Shown: one piece after another, positions 60,868 to 64,000 of the stretch
Numbering within the stretch: position 1 is the stretch's first letter
Layout of the letters: each line of letters opens with the position of its first letter
Assembly: GCA_023411375.1 (NCBI GenBank)
Contig: JAEYOW010000010.1
Location: 1 to 64,000 of the forward strand
From: Bacillota bacterium
GTDB taxonomy: Bacteria; Bacillota; Clostridia; Christensenellales; Aristaeellaceae
Direction: 5' to 3'
Length of the DNA stretch: 64,000 bases
Made by a program: the position numbers and the translations under genes
Notes under the pieces: generated by a model
Databases searched by the model: none
What the model was told of the DNA's origin: nothing
Seen by the model: the letters and a program-made list of their open reading frames with translations, nothing else

Positions 60868-61082
60868 TGCTTACCCACGCTTTCGTTCTTCAAAGCTTCC
60901 GCTTCTTCCAGCAGTTCCTTATATCCATAGTTTTTATGACTGATTTCATGATGAAACTTGCTGCCGGCATCCTTGGTCAAATCGGTTTTTTGAACCACTT
61001 TCCGGCTCTGTCTGTTTTGCGCCTTGTTATTCCGTGGCGTACCCTTCTTCTGCTTGTCAAATCCCGAGCCTCTTCCGCCCAT
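60840..61082 (-). CDS. Small basic phage protein (MGGRGSG type)
   Basis: 80 aa, very basic, starting MGGRGSGFDKQKKGTP, a leader seen on several phage proteins. The rest is polar and helical (HHEISHKNYGYKELLEEAEA). AAAGGGAG precedes the ATG, overlapping the end of the DUF4417 gene by the usual few bases. Together with DUF4417 this is a recurring phage gene pair. Role unknown. Confidence 0.68.
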   Translation of the reverse strand: MGGRGSGFDKQKKGTPRNNKAQNRQSRKVVQKTDLTKDAGSKFHHEISHKNYGYKELLEEAEALKNESVGKQWKRNIKQR

Positions 61083-61085
61083 AGT

Positions 61086-61718
61086 TTACTCCCTTTTGCA
61101 TCTCCGTTCAACTGTTTTGTAAAACGCCTCCACCGGGCAGATATTGCCTCGGCATTCCTTTGGAATGATGCCGAAGAACAAAACCGCCTCCGGCTTCAGC
61201 CGTTCCATCATCGCGTCATATCCACGGACAAACGCCGCTTTGGTATCTGCTCTGCGCTGCGTCCCCACGCTGGACACGCTCACCACGCAGCCCGTCGGCT
61301 CCCCGTCAAAGCACCAGGCAAAGCTGTCCTCATCGCCCCAGCAAATCGTCGGAATCACCGTAACGCGATGCTTCTGCCAGTACGCCGCCAACCAGTGCTT
61401 GCGGTAATGGTTGTAGATTCCCAGGGCAACAGGCATATCGGTGTAAATGCTAAAGTCCGGCGATAGCGCCACCCCCGCCTTGGCGAGGATCGGCACATAC
61501 CGGTCCGGACTTGCCCACAGCCTGTGAATGCGGTAGTCGTCCACATACATACTCACGCCCATATTTTTATCAAAGGGCTTGGAAAGGTCGTTAAACGGCC
61601 TCCATTCATCCACATAAGGAAGCGCCTGCGCGCGAATGATCGGAATGCCATAGGGGCCGGCAACCTCGCCGGGTTCAGGTATCCAAAGCTGAAGCCTCTC
61701 AAACAATTTGCAATCCAT
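61086..61718 (-). CDS. DUF4417-family phage protein
   Basis: 210 aa: IPIIRAQALPYVDEWRPFND, then VSMYVDDYRIHRLWASPDRY, LSPDFSIYTDMPVALGIYNH, ICWGDEDSFAWCFDG and a final FGIIPKECRGNICPVEAFY, the usual DUF4417 series. GGGAGGA precedes the ATG. Frequent in Firmicutes prophages near the packaging region; function not established. Confidence 0.82.
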   Translation of the reverse strand: MDCKLFERLQLWIPEPGEVAGPYGIPIIRAQALPYVDEWRPFNDLSKPFDKNMGVSMYVDDYRIHRLWASPDRYVPILAKAGVALSPDFSIYTDMPVALGIYNHYRKHWLAAYWQKHRVTVIPTICWGDEDSFAWCFDGEPTGCVVSVSSVGTQRRADTKAAFVRGYDAMMERLKPEAVLFFGIIPKECRGNICPVEAFYKTVERRCKRE

Positions 61719-61921
61719 TTACGTCCTCCCCCTTCTCGCAATCTCCCATGTGCTCAACCTCATGCCCTACGCCTTGCCCCACTCCGCCGCCGCTCTCCCC
61801 GCAGTTTAACCGCGTACATCCTTTTAGCAACAATTGGGAAGAAAAAAGAAACGTCCTTCGTTTCTATTTTTAGATCGAAAGCGCCCCATCCCAAGCCGCT
61901 ATATGAAGGGAGAAAAAAGAC

Positions 61922-62728
61922 ATGCTCAGAAAAAGCCCGCGAACGTTCCTGGCCGTCGCTTGCTGCTGCGTGCTGTGCCTGCTCAACGGCGCGTCCGCGC
62001 TGGCCAGCGGCAGCGAGCAATGGACGTCGCAAATCCCGCAAGCCCTTAAAGCCGCTTTTACCGGGCCGCAGTGGGAGGGGTATACCTGTGTGGACGGTTT
62101 TGCCTTTTATCCCGTCGACAAACCCAGCGGCGAATATTCCTCCAACATTGCTTTCCTGATCATGCGCAAGGACAAAGCCTATACCTTCTGTGTTCTTCAA
62201 CAGGAATATGACGAGTGGCAGTGGCGTGCCAAAGCTGAGAAGCTCCTGCCCTACGATGAGGATGCGGCTCCGGTCATTACCGTCTGTGATGATTTGAATT
62301 GGGTATGGATTGAGTATGAGCTTGCGAATGGATATCGCGAGGAACTGACCTTTGTGCGATTCGACGGACTGAATTGGTATCTTGGGGAATACCGCAAATA
62401 TTGCGCAAAAGAGCCGATACAGGAAGAATTCCAGGTCCGGCTTGATGTGGAAAAATACTTTGGCTTGTGTTTTGATTTGACCAGTCAATATTATGGTGAC
62501 CGAAAAAAACGCGTAGACGAATTCAAAGCCATCGTAAACGACCATCATGAATTCTTCGTCACGGAGAGGAAAAACGGCCGGCTCCTGTACGATCAGCAGC
62601 CCTTTTACGGAATCCTGGATTTGGATATCAACACGCTGGATATCGCCGCCTTCCCCCGAACCATCGAAGCTGTATTAGAGCGGTTTTCCGCCACCCCCGC
62701 GGACCGAAGCGAATGGCTCTGGAGATAG
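61922..62728 (+). CDS. Secreted hypothetical protein (plus-strand cargo)
   Basis: 268 aa with a signal peptide (FLAVACCCVLCLLNGASALA, cleavage before SGS). The mature part has alternating strands and many aromatic residues (FAFYPVDKPSGEYSSNIAFL, WVWIEYELANGYREELTFV, FDGLNWYLGEYRKYC). GAAGGGAG precedes the ATG. Like the 43-48 kb morons it lies on the opposite strand to the phage genes and encodes an exported protein, but I see no direct homology. The region 61719-61921 holds only a short hairpin near 61847-61865. Confidence 0.78.
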   Translation: MLRKSPRTFLAVACCCVLCLLNGASALASGSEQWTSQIPQALKAAFTGPQWEGYTCVDGFAFYPVDKPSGEYSSNIAFLIMRKDKAYTFCVLQQEYDEWQWRAKAEKLLPYDEDAAPVITVCDDLNWVWIEYELANGYREELTFVRFDGLNWYLGEYRKYCAKEPIQEEFQVRLDVEKYFGLCFDLTSQYYGDRKKRVDEFKAIVNDHHEFFVTERKNGRLLYDQQPFYGILDLDINTLDIAAFPRTIEAVLERFSATPADRSEWLWR

Positions 62729-62730
62729 GC

Positions 62731-62760
62731 GGGCGGCCGCCTCGCGAACCACGGCCGCCC
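62731..62760. terminator. Hairpin between converging genes
   Basis: GGGCGGCCG (62731-62739) pairs with CGGCCGCCC (62752-62760). No T run; weak terminator or processing site between the secreted-protein gene and the amidase gene. Confidence 0.5.
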
Positions 62761-62784
62761 TTGGAATCGCCGTCAGTTTAATGG

Positions 62785-64000
62785 TTACATGGGCTGGTAA
62801 AGCCTTGCCTTTGTCGTGGAGCCAATCGTGCCATTGACAGGCGTAATGCCCTTCGCCTGTTTAAAGGCCTCCACGGCGCTCACCGTAGCCGTATCAAGCG
62901 CGCCCGTAACGGTTCCGCTATAGAAGCCAAGGCAGTTTAGCCGCCTCTGCACATTTGCGATATACGCGTTGGAGTCTCCTTCCGTAAACGTTTCCGTGCC
63001 GAAGTCGGACATGGCGGTGGTAAAGTCCTCCTCATCGCTATACCCCACAAACCGGTCGCTGCTCGCTGGCGCGTTCAGCGTATCGGCCATGTGATAATAG
63101 ACGGTAAGCGTGTCCGGATTCCGTATCACATCGTTTTGATTGGCGGTATGTCCACAAACATATACAGCGCCATCGCTGCCGACATCCCGGCTTGCCAACA
63201 CTACGTGGGGCAAATTGTTCATATCGACGATTGTAGTGTTGTTCTCAACTTTAGTCGCAGCCGTATACACCAGATCGCCCTTTTTAACCTGCGCCTTGCC
63301 GCATTCGCTGGCATAACCCCTGTCAACCAGGTAATTCCGCTGTTGAACCGTCAACGGCCAGGCGTCTCCGCGATTCGGCGTCCCCGCCGCATATGGCGTA
63401 TAGTAGCACCAGGGCTCCTCCATCGGCACCCCGCCGGCGAACAGGCATTGTGAAACAAAGTTAGCGCAGTCTTGATCTAATGTCTGAAACCCTGTCGAAT
63501 ACGTATCCGCAAACTGCTTTGCGTAAGCGACCGCCTCGCTTCTCCTGTACGCGACCGGCACGGCGGGCTCCGCCTCACACATTTCCAAAGCGTCCAGCCA
63601 CACGTTCGTCATGGTGCTCCCGGCAAGCCAGGAGGTGGAAATCACAAGCATGATTCTGACGCTTTCACCGCTTGCCTCCGGTATGGTAAGCTCATAGCCC
63701 TTCATGCCGGTAACCGTTTCGTTTAGCGGTACGGTATACTTCGCGTTTGGGATTTGTCCCCCGGCCATCGGCAGGCAGTTGATGCTTACCGTCACGTTTC
63801 CCTCATTCTGGAACGTCGCGTGAAACCGGATGCGGTAGGTCTTTCCGGGCGTCACATAGATATCGCTCATGTACGCCTGAAAGGTTTCCCCATTCGTAAT
63901 CTGCGTGCAGCGCAAGCTCCGGCTGCCGTCGTAATGCACATCCGTCACATAGCTTGGGGTGCTCGTCCCATAAAAAACCCATCCCGAATTGTTTTCAAAG
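62785..64000 (-). CDS. Amidase-domain, peptidoglycan-binding protein, 5' part outside the window
   Basis: The frame stays open to the window edge, so the N-terminus is missing; at least 404 aa are present. Order: a lectin/CBM-like sandwich (FQAYMSDIYVTPGKTYRIRF) similar to those in the RHS protein; an amidase domain (AVAYAKQFADTYSTGFQTLD, then QDCANFVSQCLFAGG with catalytic-type Cys, and NNLPHVVLAS with His); a C-terminal peptidoglycan-binding domain (VQRRLNCLGFYSGTVTG, ALDTATVSAVEAFKQAKG). Likely an exported or delivered wall hydrolase. It may be the end of a larger RHS- or DNRLRE-type protein. Confidence 0.8.
   Translation of the reverse strand, partial: FENNSGWVFYGTSTPSYVTDVHYDGSRSLRCTQITNGETFQAYMSDIYVTPGKTYRIRFHATFQNEGNVTVSINCLPMAGGQIPNAKYTVPLNETVTGMKGYELTIPEASGESVRIMLVISTSWLAGSTMTNVWLDALEMCEAEPAVPVAYRRSEAVAYAKQFADTYSTGFQTLDQDCANFVSQCLFAGGVPMEEPWCYYTPYAAGTPNRGDAWPLTVQQRNYLVDRGYASECGKAQVKKGDLVYTAATKVENNTTIVDMNNLPHVVLASRDVGSDGAVYVCGHTANQNDVIRNPDTLTVYYHMADTLNAPASSDRFVGYSDEEDFTTAMSDFGTETFTEGDSNAYIANVQRRLNCLGFYSGTVTGALDTATVSAVEAFKQAKGITPVNGTIGSTTKARLYQPM

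Larger units (their letters stand above)
32290..61718 (-). mobile_element. Siphophage-type prophage, late gene region with inserted cargo
   Basis: Ordered on the minus strand: portal, scaffold, capsid, four head-tail connector genes, tail tube, two tail chaperones, tape measure, Dit, Tal, BppU, fibres, endolysin, holin, terminator. This is the standard siphophage order of Clostridia. Cargo interrupts it: an RHS protein between portal and scaffold, and plus-strand secreted or membrane protein genes at 43.1-45.9 and 47.2-48.2 kb. No terminase, integrase, replication genes or attachment sites were found, so borders are provisional and the right end may lie beyond the window. Confidence 0.8.

Noticed and set aside
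61847..61865. Hairpin AGAAACG/CGTTTCT followed by ATTTTT as a terminator
   Set aside because: It would end plus-strand transcription but no plus-strand gene lies upstream; the stem is only 7 bp.
1..64000. CRISPR array
   Set aside because: No regularly spaced short direct repeats with unique spacers; the only tandem repeats are the 90-bp coding units at 46.5 kb.
1..64000. tRNA, rRNA or phage attachment site
   Set aside because: I found no cloverleaf or rRNA sequence and no tRNA-adjacent direct repeat, so the prophage integration site cannot be placed.

Overview
The window is about 64 kb of GC-rich (high-50s to 60 % by eye) chromosomal DNA with strong AGGAGG-type ribosome binding sites. It carries RpiR, LacI and AraC regulators, ECF and carbohydrate ABC transporters, a stand-alone Spo0A effector domain and a Firmicutes-type siphophage prophage. 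This points to a gut-type anaerobic member of the Clostridia; I cannot name the genus. All three sugar-binding proteins have signal peptides without a lipobox cysteine, which is unusual for a monoderm Firmicute.

Region 1 (1-9.9 kb) is for carbohydrate use. A LacI regulator is divergent from a sugar-binding protein whose promoter carries a TAGCGCTA operator at the start site. An RpiR/SIS regulator is divergent from an ADP-dependent-kinase-family sugar kinase and a class II ketose-bisphosphate aldolase. A separate operon follows: an IS21-transposase-like DNA-binding protein lacking the catalytic core, then a binding protein and two MalF/MalG-type permeases. No ATPase gene is seen, so a shared one is presumed. 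Region 2 (9.9-15.3 kb) has a DUF134/NifX-like pair, a thioredoxin-domain YyaL protein, and an arsenic operon: arsR, an ArsP-type permease and a fused acetyltransferase-arsenate reductase.

Region 3 (15.3-25.1 kb) is a corrinoid methyltransferase locus. It holds a RACo-type 2Fe-2S/ASKHA activator, a DUF2284 cysteine-rich protein, a CobW-type GTPase, two URO-D-family methyltransferases, a methyltransferase-type corrinoid protein, a DUF4430 protein with an ECF S component (probable cobalamin uptake), a cobalamin riboswitch, and two AraC regulators, one with a PocR sensor domain. Together they would import B12, load and reactivate a corrinoid protein and demethylate an unknown substrate. Region 4 (25-31.7 kb) has aldose 1-epimerase, an AraFGH-like sugar ABC operon, a TrxB-like flavoprotein and an SDR dehydrogenase.

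Region 5 (about 31.9 kb to the window end) is a prophage whose late genes run on the minus strand: portal, scaffold, capsid, connectors, tail tube, Gp15-type chaperones, tape measure, Dit, Tal, BppU, fibres, endolysin and holin. A 1997-residue RHS/YD-repeat protein lies between portal and scaffold, where a minor head protein is normally found, and is followed by its own terminator. At least four secreted-protein genes and one small membrane-protein gene interrupt the late operon on the plus strand; three of them have near-identical promoters, as expected for morons. Two kinds of in-frame palindromic DNA repeat lie inside phage genes. A Spo0A C-terminal-domain gene sits just beyond the lysis module. 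No terminase, integrase or tRNA was found, so the right boundary is probably outside the window.
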